From: JACRAR01 sp041665185
Lineage (GTDB): Bacteria > Pseudomonadota > Gammaproteobacteria > Burkholderiales > Rhodocyclaceae
Length of the DNA stretch: 19,413 nucleotides
NCBI GenBank assembly: GCA_041665185.1
Contig: JBAYJH010000059.1
Span: 1-19,413, forward strand
Direction: 5' to 3'
In this document: one piece after another, positions 1 to 7,010 of the stretch
Numbering within the stretch: position 1 is the stretch's first letter
How the letters are laid out: each line of letters starts with the position of its first letter
Translations under genes and position numbers: made by a program
The notes under the pieces: generated by a model
The model's database searches: none
Told to the model about the DNA's origin: nothing
Seen by the model: only the letters and a program-made list of their open reading frames with translations

Positions 1-639
1 CAGAACTGGTACGCCGGCGACGAAGAGGGCCGCGGCGGCATCTTCAACTTCGTAACCAAGCGCGGCAAGTGCGAGGGCGAAAACTCGCACATCTCCTGGA
101 CGCAGGTCGAGACCGGTTCGGCGATTACCTGGAAATATCCATCCTGTGTGCTGCTGGGCGACAACTCGGTGGGCGAGTTCTATTCGGTCGCCGTCACCAA
201 TCACCATCAACAGGCCGATACCGGCACCAAGATGATCCACATCGGCAAGAACACCCGCAGCACCATCGTCAGCAAAGGCATTTCCGCCGGCCTATCGAAT
301 AACAGCTATCGCGGCCTGGTCAAGGTTGCGACGAGCGCCGAGGGCGCGCGCAATTATTCGCAATGCGACTCCATGCTGATCGGGGACCGCTGTAGTGCCA
401 ATACTTTCCCCTATATCCAGGTTCGCAACCACAGCGCCAAGGTCGAGCATGAGGCGTCGACCTCGAAGATCGGCGAGGACCAACTGTTCCTCTTTGCCCA
501 ACGCGGTATCGGCGCCGAGGAGGCGGTATCGATGATCATCAATGGATTCTGCAAGGACGTATTTCAACAATTACCGATGGAGTTTGCCGTCGAGGCGACC
601 AAGCTGCTCGGATTCAAACTCGAAGGGAGTGTCGGATGA
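1..639 (+). CDS. sufB: Fe-S cluster assembly scaffold SufB (3' part only)
   Basis: Frame 1 is open from the first base to the TGA at 637-639, giving the last 212 residues of SufB; the E. coli protein is about 495 aa, so the 5' half lies outside the window. SufB is the core scaffold of the cytosolic SufBC2D complex, on which Fe-S clusters are built. The conserved C-terminal beta-helix region is intact. QCDSMLIG carries the Cys equivalent to E. coli Cys405, and VEHEASTSKI carries the His equivalent to His433. The spacing between them is 28 residues, as in E. coli. The stop overlaps the sufC start by 4 nt (ATGA), implying translational coupling. The only uncertainty is the missing N-terminus. 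Confidence 0.96.
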   Translation, partial: QNWYAGDEEGRGGIFNFVTKRGKCEGENSHISWTQVETGSAITWKYPSCVLLGDNSVGEFYSVAVTNHHQQADTGTKMIHIGKNTRSTIVSKGISAGLSNNSYRGLVKVATSAEGARNYSQCDSMLIGDRCSANTFPYIQVRNHSAKVEHEASTSKIGEDQLFLFAQRGIGAEEAVSMIINGFCKDVFQQLPMEFAVEATKLLGFKLEGSVG

Positions 640-1439
640 TTTACCACGACAGCCGGACGCTGCTGGAAGTGCGCGGCTTGCGCGCCAGCGTGAGCGGTAT
701 CGAAATCCTGAAAGGGCTGGACTTCACGGTGAATAGCGGTGAAGTGCATGCGATCATGGGACCGAACGGTTCCGGCAAGAGCACGTTCGCCAAGGTGCTG
801 GCGGGCCACCCCGCATACACGGTGAGCGCCGGTACGGTGAACTTCATGGGACGCAACCTGCTCGATCTGGCGCCCGAAGAGCGGGCGCGGGCCGGGGTGT
901 TCCTGGCCTTTCAGTATCCGATCGAGATCCCCGGCGTCGCCAACAGCCAGTTTCTGCGCCTAGCCTACAATACTTTACAGGCGCAACGCGGCAAGGACGA
1001 ACTCGACCCGCTGGAGTTCGACGATTTCGTGCGCGAGAAGATGAAACTGCTGGAAATGAGCCCGGATTTTCTCGACCGCAGCGTTAACGAAGGATTCTCC
1101 GGCGGCGAAAAGAAGCGCAATGAAATCTTGCAGATGGCGATTCTCCAACCGCGGCTGGCGATCCTCGACGAGACCGACTCCGGCCTCGACATCGATGCCC
1201 TGCGGGTCGTTTCCCAAGGCGTCAATCAGCTTGCCAACCCGGAGTCTGCGACGGTGCTGGTGACCCACTATCAGCGGCTGCTCAACTATATCGTCCCTGA
1301 TTTCGTGCATGTCATGGAGGAGGGCCGCATCATCAAGACCGGAGGCAAGGAACTGGCTTTCGAACTCGAAGCGCGGGGCTACGACTGGGTCGCTGCCGAA
1401 CACTTGGAACACGAGGCGGCGGGGCGGATGGCGGCATGA
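636..1439 (+). CDS. sufC: Fe-S assembly ATPase SufC
   Basis: This is the 267-aa ABC-type ATPase of the SufBC2D scaffold complex; it drives conformational change of SufB-SufD rather than membrane transport. Visible motifs in order are Walker A GPNGSGKST (residues 42-50), Q-loop Gln93, the SufC-type signature FSGGEKKR (about 154-161), Walker B LAILDE ending at Glu179, the D-loop SGLD, and the H-loop His211. SGGEKKR and the following ETDSGLDID are characteristic of SufC as opposed to ordinary ABC transporters, and there is no membrane segment. The ATG at 636 overlaps the sufB stop, and the TGA at 1437-1439 overlaps the sufD ATG. Length and context match the family, so the start is secure. Confidence 0.97.
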   Translation: MIYHDSRTLLEVRGLRASVSGIEILKGLDFTVNSGEVHAIMGPNGSGKSTFAKVLAGHPAYTVSAGTVNFMGRNLLDLAPEERARAGVFLAFQYPIEIPGVANSQFLRLAYNTLQAQRGKDELDPLEFDDFVREKMKLLEMSPDFLDRSVNEGFSGGEKKRNEILQMAILQPRLAILDETDSGLDIDALRVVSQGVNQLANPESATVLVTHYQRLLNYIVPDFVHVMEEGRIIKTGGKELAFELEARGYDWVAAEHLEHEAAGRMAA

Positions 1440-2743
1440 GCGCAATCGCCGACGGCTACCTGGAAAACTTGCTGGCCGGACAGCCGTATCTTCCACCGGC
1501 TTTGCCCGCGTTGCGTTGGATCAACAACTTACGGGCCGAGGCGGTGGACCGCGTCGGCGAATTGACCGTCCCCAGTCCACGCGATGAAGCATGGCGTTTT
1601 ACCGATATTTCTCAGCTAACCCGCTCGTCGTTCCAACGGGCGCAGACCGCAACCACGTTGCGGCCCGTGGATATCGAGCGCTTTGATATTGCGGAAGCGG
1701 CCAACCGCCTAGTGTTTGTCGATGGCCAGTATGCGCCGCAACTCTCCCGGACCGCCATCGACTGCGGGGTGGTGGTGACCCACTTGGCGGAAGGAGGGGA
1801 GGCGCATGCCGCGCTTGTCGAGTCGCATCTGGGCCGCCATGCCGGCTTCGGCAACAACGTCTTCGCCGCGCTGAACACCGCATTTCTCCAGGATGCCGCG
1901 CTGATCATCGCACCGCGTAACAGCGCGGTTGCAGCGCCGCTGCATCTGTTGTTCATAGCCACGCAACCAGGGGTGGCCAGCTATCCGCGCTGTCTCCTGG
2001 TGGCGCAGACGGGCAGCGCCGTGACGCTCATCGAAGACTACGTCGCGATGCAGGAAACCGCCTATTTCACCAATGCTGTGACCGAGATTTCACTTGCCGA
2101 GGGGGCGCGGGTCCAGCATGTCCGGGTGCAGCGCGAGGGCAACGAGGGTTTCCACATTGCCAACTGCGCCGTGACCCTCGACAGGGCCAGCAGCTATCAG
2201 TCGGTGAGCATGGCGCTGGGGGCGCGGCTATCGCGCTACGACCTGAAAGTGCTGCAAGCAGCCGAAGGCGCCGAATGCAGCATCGACGGGCTGGCGCTGA
2301 TAGCCGGTCGCCAGCTTGCCGATACTCATACCTACATCGACCATGCCCAGCCCTTCGGCGTCAGTCGCCAGTTGCACAAGTGCATCGTCGGCGGGGCGGC
2401 GCACGCGGTATTCAACGGCAAGATCATGGTGCGTCCGGGCGCGCAACGCACCGACTCCTCCCAATCCAGCCGCAACCTGCTGCTGAGCGACAGGGCGCAC
2501 ATCGATACCCAGCCACAATTGGAGATCTTTGCCGATGACGTGAAATGCAACCACGGTGCGACCGTCGGGCAGCTCAACAACGAGGAAGTGTTTTATCTGA
2601 CCAGCCGCGGCTTGCCGGACGGCGTCGCGCGCAAGTTGCTGACCTATGCGTTCGGCGCCGAGATCATCGCACGTATACCGGTAGCCTCGCTCCGAGAGCA
2701 GCTCGCGCAGGCGGTAATGGCGCAGACTACGGACCAGCCGTGA
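1436..2743 (+). CDS. sufD: Fe-S cluster assembly protein SufD
   Basis: This 435-aa protein is the SufB paralogue that pairs with it in the SufBC2D complex and is needed for iron entry and complex stability. The N-terminal third is variable and helical, with an EAWRFTDIS motif near residue 50 that is typical of SufD. The rest is the SufB/SufD beta-helix core. The conserved KCNHGATVG motif contains His373, apparently the counterpart of E. coli SufD His360. It is followed by NNEEVFYLTSRGL and the C-terminal helical end. The start ATG overlaps the sufC stop (ATGA), and its own TGA overlaps a GTG that I take as the sufS start. SufB is excluded because a separate SufB precedes it and the SufB Cys motif is absent. 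Confidence 0.95.
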   Translation: MSAIADGYLENLLAGQPYLPPALPALRWINNLRAEAVDRVGELTVPSPRDEAWRFTDISQLTRSSFQRAQTATTLRPVDIERFDIAEAANRLVFVDGQYAPQLSRTAIDCGVVVTHLAEGGEAHAALVESHLGRHAGFGNNVFAALNTAFLQDAALIIAPRNSAVAAPLHLLFIATQPGVASYPRCLLVAQTGSAVTLIEDYVAMQETAYFTNAVTEISLAEGARVQHVRVQREGNEGFHIANCAVTLDRASSYQSVSMALGARLSRYDLKVLQAAEGAECSIDGLALIAGRQLADTHTYIDHAQPFGVSRQLHKCIVGGAAHAVFNGKIMVRPGAQRTDSSQSSRNLLLSDRAHIDTQPQLEIFADDVKCNHGATVGQLNNEEVFYLTSRGLPDGVARKLLTYAFGAEIIARIPVASLREQLAQAVMAQTTDQP

Positions 2744-3993
2744 ACGCAGCCGTGCCTATGCTTCACGCTGCGCCGGCATTCGATGTCGCGCGCATCCGCG
2801 AAGATTTCCCCATTCTCAGACTCAGGGTTTATGACAGGCCGCTGGTCTATCTGGACAACGCCGCATCCAGCCAGATGCCGCAACAGGTTATCGACCGGCT
2901 GGTGCGCTATCAGACGACTCAGCACGCCAATATCCATCGTGCGGTCCACTACCTTTCCGAGACCGCCACCGCCGAATACGCCAAGGCCCGCCACAAGTTG
3001 CGGAATTTCATTCATGCCGGCGAGGACCGCGAGGTGATCTTCACCAGCGGTACCACCGATGCGATCAACCTGGTGATGCACGGCTACGGCCGCAAGTTCA
3101 TCGGCGCCGGCGACGAGATCATCCTCACCACGCTGGAGCACCATTCGAACATCGTTCCCTGGCAGATGCTCGCCGAGGAGAAAGGCGCGAGGATACGTGT
3201 CGTGCCGATCGACGATAGCGGTGAGTTGCTGATCGAAGAATACGAAAAACTCTTCACCGAACGAACCCGTTTCGTCGGCGTGAGCCATGTCTCGAACGCC
3301 CTGGGCAGCATCAACCCGGTCAAGCAGATGATCGCCTTTGCCCATGAACGCGGCGTGCCGGTGCTGGTCGATGGCGCCCAGGCGGCCCCCCACATGCCGA
3401 TTGACGTGGTGGACCTGGATTGCGACTTTTACGCATTCTCAGGCCACAAGCTGTGCGGACCGACCGGCATCGGCATCCTCTACGGCAAGGCCGACTTCCT
3501 CGAGCGCATGCAGCCTTTCAAGGGCGGTGGCGACATGATCCTGTCGGTCACTTTCGAAAAGACCACTTACAACACCATCCCGCATAAATTCGAGGCCGGC
3601 ACGCCGCCGATCGCGGCGGCCATCGGCTTCGGGGCGGCGGTCGACTACTTGTCGGCAATCGGCATGGACGAAATCGCGGTCCACGAGCAGGAATTGCTGC
3701 GGTACGCCACCGAACAAATTCAAGTACTGCCCGGCGTGCGCGTCATTGGCAATGCCCGCAACAAGGCCGCGGTGCTGTCCTTCGTGATCGACGGCATCCA
3801 TCCTCACGATGTCGGCACGCTGCTCAACCAGGAAGGCGTGGCGGTACGGACCGGCCATCATTGCGCGCAGCCGGTGATGCAGCGTTATGGCATACCAGCC
3901 ACTTCGCGCGCCTCATTTGCCTTCTACAATAGCCTGGCCGAGGTCGACGCGCTGGTGGAAGGCATCCGCCGCGTACAGCAGGTGTTCGCATGA
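2740..3993 (+). CDS. sufS: Cysteine desulfurase SufS
   Basis: This is a PLP-dependent group II cysteine desulfurase that takes sulfur from cysteine as an enzyme persulfide and passes it to a Suf-type acceptor, here most likely SufU. Motifs include VYLDNAASSQ near the N-terminus, the HHSNIVPW segment, the PLP Schiff-base Lys in FSGHKLCGPTG (codon 3448-3450), and the persulfide Cys in RTGHHCAQP (codon 3862-3864). The short active-site loop around that Cys is SufS-like, not IscS-like. I prefer the GTG start at 2740 (417 aa) because it forms a GTGA overlap with the sufD stop, matching every other junction in the operon. The ATG at 2758 (411 aa) is the alternative. An ATG further upstream at 2545 would run inside sufD and is unlikely. 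Confidence 0.95.
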   Translation: MNAAVPMLHAAPAFDVARIREDFPILRLRVYDRPLVYLDNAASSQMPQQVIDRLVRYQTTQHANIHRAVHYLSETATAEYAKARHKLRNFIHAGEDREVIFTSGTTDAINLVMHGYGRKFIGAGDEIILTTLEHHSNIVPWQMLAEEKGARIRVVPIDDSGELLIEEYEKLFTERTRFVGVSHVSNALGSINPVKQMIAFAHERGVPVLVDGAQAAPHMPIDVVDLDCDFYAFSGHKLCGPTGIGILYGKADFLERMQPFKGGGDMILSVTFEKTTYNTIPHKFEAGTPPIAAAIGFGAAVDYLSAIGMDEIAVHEQELLRYATEQIQVLPGVRVIGNARNKAAVLSFVIDGIHPHDVGTLLNQEGVAVRTGHHCAQPVMQRYGIPATSRASFAFYNSLAEVDALVEGIRRVQQVFA

Positions 3994-4478
3994 TGGCGGA
4001 TCCAAAGACGCTGTACCAGGAAGTGATCCTCGACCACAATCGCAAGCCGCGTAACTATGGCGTGCTGGAACACCCCAGTCATCAAGCGGAGGGCGTTAAT
4101 CCGCTGTGCGGCGATCACATCAAGGTGACGCTGGCGGTCGCCGGCGAAACCATCGCGCGCATTGCGTTTCACGGCGAATCGTGCGCCATCTGCAAGGCGT
4201 CGGCATCGATGATGACCGCCGCCGTCAAGGGCAGGACGCGCGCCGAAGCGGAAGTCTTGACACAGGATTTTCTGGCCATGGCGACCGGCAAGAGCAGTCT
4301 GGATCAGCTGTCGCGGATCGGACGGCTGGCGGTATTCGCCGGGGTGCGCGACCTGCCGATGCGCGTCAAATGCGCGATCCTGCCCTGGCATACGCTGCAT
4401 GCCGCGTTCCACTCGGTGGCGAGTGTTTCGACCGAAGCCGATGCCGACCCCATGCAGGCGCCGATCGGAAACGCTTGA
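3990..4478 (+). CDS. sufU: SufU-type sulfur acceptor/scaffold protein
   Basis: This 162-aa IscU-fold protein follows sufS. In characterised systems SufU is a zinc-dependent sulfurtransferase that accepts persulfide sulfur from SufS. Metal ligands are visible at Cys40 and Asp42 (LCGDH), Cys65 (GESCAICKAS) and Cys128 (VKCAILPW). The 63-residue gap between Cys65 and Cys128 is the long SufU spacing, against about 43 in IscU. Lys127 stands where IscU has His before the Cys. Both points favour SufU over IscU. The ATG at 3990 overlaps the sufS stop (ATGA); a second ATG follows at once at 3993. After residue 140 the tail is poorly conserved. No sufE is present in the window. Confidence 0.93.
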   Translation: MMADPKTLYQEVILDHNRKPRNYGVLEHPSHQAEGVNPLCGDHIKVTLAVAGETIARIAFHGESCAICKASASMMTAAVKGRTRAEAEVLTQDFLAMATGKSSLDQLSRIGRLAVFAGVRDLPMRVKCAILPWHTLHAAFHSVASVSTEADADPMQAPIGNA

Positions 4479-4506
4479 AGATGTGAGCTTTTCTTAAGAG
4501 ACCGAG

Positions 4507-5067
4507 ATGCCAAGAATTGCCGAAATCGAAGGCACGCCCAATCCCAACGCGATGAAGTTCATCCTCAAGGAGCCGCTGACCTGGGGAATCCCTCGCTCCT
4601 ACGAAAGCGCCGAGCAGGCGAAGGGTGATCCCCTCGCTGCGGCGCTGTTCGCCGTCGATCACGTCACCAATGTCTTCTATGTGGAACATTGGATCACCGT
4701 GACCCAGGACGGTGGCGCAGACTGGCAGGAGTTGAAACGCCTGCTCGCCGAGCCGATCCGTGCCGCTCCGGCAGCGGATGTCGAATCGGCGGCGCTGGCG
4801 GAGGCGGCCACGGAGTCGATCGCCAGGCTGGCTCCCGAGGACCGGCAACGTCTCGAACGAATCAACGCCTTGCTGGATCAGGAAATTCGCCCCTACCTGC
4901 AAAGCGACGGGGGAGATCTCTACGTGCTCGGCCTTGAAGGTGACCGGCTCAATGTTCACTATCAGGGAGCCTGCGGCAGTTGCCCCAGTTCGCTATCCGG
5001 AACCCTGATCAGCATCCAGAAGCTGGTCGAGTCGATAGAACCCAACGTTGAAGTGGTGGCTGTATAG
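4507..5067 (+). CDS. Two-domain Nfu-type Fe-S carrier protein
   Basis: This 186-aa protein has the architecture of mitochondrial NFU1. An N-terminal Nfu_N domain (about residues 1-90, with TPNPNAMKF) is joined by an Ala/Glu-rich linker to a C-terminal NifU-like domain (about 115-186) with the cluster-binding GACGSCPSS motif, a Cys-X2-Cys. Such proteins receive assembled clusters and deliver them to client enzymes, usually as a [4Fe-4S]-bridged dimer. It begins 28 nt after sufU on the same strand and is probably co-transcribed, with a modest purine-rich RBS (GAGACCGAG). It ends the suf operon. It is not a full-length NifU, because the IscU-like domain is the separate upstream gene. E. coli NfuA has a different, A-type N-terminal domain. 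Confidence 0.92.
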   Translation: MPRIAEIEGTPNPNAMKFILKEPLTWGIPRSYESAEQAKGDPLAAALFAVDHVTNVFYVEHWITVTQDGGADWQELKRLLAEPIRAAPAADVESAALAEAATESIARLAPEDRQRLERINALLDQEIRPYLQSDGGDLYVLGLEGDRLNVHYQGACGSCPSSLSGTLISIQKLVESIEPNVEVVAV

Positions 5068-5170
5068 GATGAGCGGGTGGGTAACAGTCGGGCCAATGGA
5101 CTCGGTATGCCCTACCAAATGAGGGGGGCTGAACCGCGTCATCGCAAGCGACGGCAACTATAACCGCGTC

Positions 5171-5368
5171 CTATCCGGCGGCGGAAACGTCGTCGGCACC
5201 GACGGAGGTGGCCGCAGACCGGGCCGCGTCATCATCTTCCATATCGCCGAAGCGGACCACTTGAACCCCGGGAGGAACGGATCGCGCCTTCCCTTTCAGG
5301 ATGGATTGGAGCCAAGGGTTGGCGGGTGGTGAAATGATGTCTATCAAAGTCGGGTTAAGCGCTTTCAT
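5171..5368 (-). CDS. Candidate small hypothetical protein (65 aa)
   Basis: On the minus strand an ATG at 5368-5366 opens a 65-codon frame ending in TAG at 5173-5171. The ATG is preceded by AAGGA with about 7 nt of spacing, a good Shine-Dalgarno arrangement and the main reason to list it. The product begins MKALNPTLIDIIS and ends in an acidic, Ala/Ser-rich tail (GDMEDDDAARS). It has no signal peptide, membrane segment or motif I recognise. The open frame extends further upstream (to 5572), but that part is unlikely to be used given the internal SD-ATG. It sits in otherwise non-coding sequence, pointing toward nfu. It could be a chance ORF or a relic, and I assign no function. Confidence 0.3.
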   Translation of the reverse strand: MKALNPTLIDIISPPANPWLQSILKGKARSVPPGVQVVRFGDMEDDDAARSAATSVGADDVSAAG

Positions 5369-5490
5369 TCTGCTGTCCTTGTGCGACGACCTAAGTTGGC
5401 CGCTTGGCTTTTGGATGATGCAGGTGTAGATGGGTACGGCGATGGAGAAGTTCAACCGGCATTTGAAATATATTGCCTTGATGGTTGGGT

Positions 5491-5687
5491 AGGGTTTACT
5501 GCGAGCAGCGGGCCAGGACAGCCATGACGTTGAAGGGGGCTTGGTACGGAAAATTCTGGCAATTGGTGCCACCCATAATTGAAAGCGTTACAATCTCGCG
5601 GCGACCACGGTGCCTAAGGTTAAGGCCGTTGCGGGTTTCAAGGCGGCTGTCGAAGGCAAGACGAAGGTGGAGACCAAGAAAAAATGA
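5491..5687 (+). pseudogene. Possible decayed coding remnant with Lys-rich tail
   Basis: One plus-strand frame reads as protein-like sequence, GLVRKILAIGA, up to a TGA at 5580-5582. It resumes in the same frame as KRYNLAATTVPKVKAVAGF and ends in a Lys-rich tail (TKVETKKK) with TGA at 5685-5687. The two halves look like one C-terminal region interrupted by a single nonsense codon. I could not identify a family. The local base composition is less GC-rich than neighbouring genes, which fits a relic or acquired DNA. Another frame (5485-5712) is also open but gives an Arg/Pro-rich, unconvincing product. This is a weak call based only on how the translation reads. Confidence 0.2.
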
Positions 5688-5796
5688 TTGCTTGTTCCCG
5701 GGCTGCCGCTGATCGCACTGTGACAGCCTGGCATTTGTCTCGATGTGGCCGACGAAGTTTCATCCGCCCAATGTCCATCCTGGTACGGAAATCACC

Positions 5797-6828
5797 ATGA
5801 GCCAAGCCTTATTGCAAACGACGATTGCGGGGAGCCTTCCGAAACCCTTGTGGTTGGCGGCCCCAGGCCAATTGTGGGCGCCCTGGCTGCTGCAAGGCGA
5901 AGCGCTTACGGAAGGCATGAAGGATGCAGTGCGGCTGGTCCTGTATGACCAGCATGCCGCTGGTATCGACATCGTCGGCGACGGCGAACAAACGCGCCGG
6001 CACTTCGTGACGACGTTCATCGAAGCTCTTGAAGGCATAGACTTTGAACACAAGCGCACGATGCGTATTCGCGATCGTTACGATGCCGAGGTGCCGGTGG
6101 TGGTCGGTTCGGTGGCCCGGCGCAAACCGGTATTCATGGAACACGCCCGATTCTTGAGGGCCGAAACCGACAAACGGGTCAAGTTCACCCTGCCCGGGCC
6201 GATGACCATGGTGGATACGCTTTTCGACGGCTATTACCAGAGCCGGGAAAAACTGGCCAGCGTATTTGCCGATATTCTCAACGCCGAAGCCCGCGAACTC
6301 GAAGCGCTGGGCATCGATATCATCCAGTTCGACGAACCGGCCTTCAACGTGTTCATGGACGAGGTGCGCGACTGGGGCGTCGCGACGCTGGAACAGGCTG
6401 CGGCTGGTTTGAAATGCAAGACTGCAACGCATATTTGTTACGGCTACGGCATCAAGGCCAATATCGACTGGAAGAAATCGCTCGGATCGGAATGGCGCCA
6501 ATATGAATCGATTTTCCCGTTACTGGCGAATTCAACAATAGACCAGATTTCGCTTGAGTGCGCCAACTCCAATGTGCCCATGGAATTGATAGCCCTGCTC
6601 GCCGGCAAAGACATCATGGTTGGGGCCATTGACGTGACCACCGAGCAGGTCGAGACGCCGCAGCAGGTCGCCCAGGTGATACGGGCAGCGATGAAGTTTG
6701 TGGCACCGGAAAGACTCTACCCCTGCACCAACTGTGGTCTGGTTCCCCTGTCGCGGGAGGCTGCCCGCGGGAAGCTGCGCGCGCTGGCGGCGGGCGCAGC
6801 CATCGTCAGGCAGGAATTTGCCGGCTGA
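5797..6828 (+). CDS. Short MetE-core methionine synthase, MesD-like
   Basis: This 343-aa protein resembles only the C-terminal catalytic half of cobalamin-independent methionine synthase; full-length MetE is about 750 aa. It starts TTIAGSLPKP, a hallmark of the MetE/UroD-type barrel. Predicted zinc ligands are His212 and Cys214 (THICYGYG), Glu254 (SLECANS) and Cys313 (TNCGLVPL). The His-Glu spacing is 42 residues, against 24 in E. coli MetE, so an insertion is present, as I recall for the MesD/'MetE-2' family. MesD proteins make methionine without 5-methyl-tetrahydrofolate and normally need the DUF1852 protein MesX. No such gene lies in this window. The ATG at 5797 fits the family N-terminus; an in-frame upstream ATG at 5743 would add 18 unlikely residues. 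The RBS is weak (ACGGAA). Confidence 0.85.
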   Translation: MSQALLQTTIAGSLPKPLWLAAPGQLWAPWLLQGEALTEGMKDAVRLVLYDQHAAGIDIVGDGEQTRRHFVTTFIEALEGIDFEHKRTMRIRDRYDAEVPVVVGSVARRKPVFMEHARFLRAETDKRVKFTLPGPMTMVDTLFDGYYQSREKLASVFADILNAEARELEALGIDIIQFDEPAFNVFMDEVRDWGVATLEQAAAGLKCKTATHICYGYGIKANIDWKKSLGSEWRQYESIFPLLANSTIDQISLECANSNVPMELIALLAGKDIMVGAIDVTTEQVETPQQVAQVIRAAMKFVAPERLYPCTNCGLVPLSREAARGKLRALAAGAAIVRQEFAG

Positions 6829-7010
6829 GTGCCTTCGCAGCCGCCCAATCCCGATTGCCCGATTCCCCGCTTGAGCGTTCGATGCCGATACGCGACCTCA
6901 TGCGCTGTCCCACCAGTCGATGAAGACCGGCCATCTTCGATATTGAGGGCAAGCCGCCAGCCGAATATGCGTGGTGATTCGTTATACCCTGACAGAAACT
7001 CGGCAGTCGA

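Larger units (their letters stand above)
5068..5796. other. Gene-poor interval between nfu and the methionine synthase
   Basis: About 730 bases hold no gene I can assign. The stretch from roughly 5330 to 5720 looks less GC-rich than its surroundings and is broken by stops in all plus-strand frames over most of its length. Two weak coding candidates are listed separately: a minus-strand small ORF with a good ribosome-binding site, and a short Lys-rich plus-strand reading frame. Short repeats of the type CCGCGTC occur at about 5138, 5164 and 5223 but form no regular array. I found no convincing terminator hairpin after nfu, no terminal inverted repeats, and no recognisable riboswitch ahead of the methionine synthase. 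Confidence 0.6.

Noticed and set aside
2545..2757. Long N-terminal extension of SufS from an ATG at 2545
   Set aside because: It lies almost wholly inside sufD in another frame, reads as Arg-rich non-homologous sequence, and would make SufS about 65-70 residues too long.
2644..3393. 249-codon minus-strand ORF opposite sufS
   Set aside because: The product has no recognisable motif and mirrors the codon structure of sufS on the other strand; it is typical of a GC-rich shadow frame.
5138..5240. Recurring CCGCGTC words suggesting an array or transposon end
   Set aside because: Only three short copies at irregular spacing with no inverted partner or target-site duplication.
5485..5712. 75-codon plus-strand ORF as a real gene
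   Set aside because: Arg/Pro-rich product, no RBS or homology seen; a different frame in the same stretch looks more protein-like, although that one is broken by a stop.
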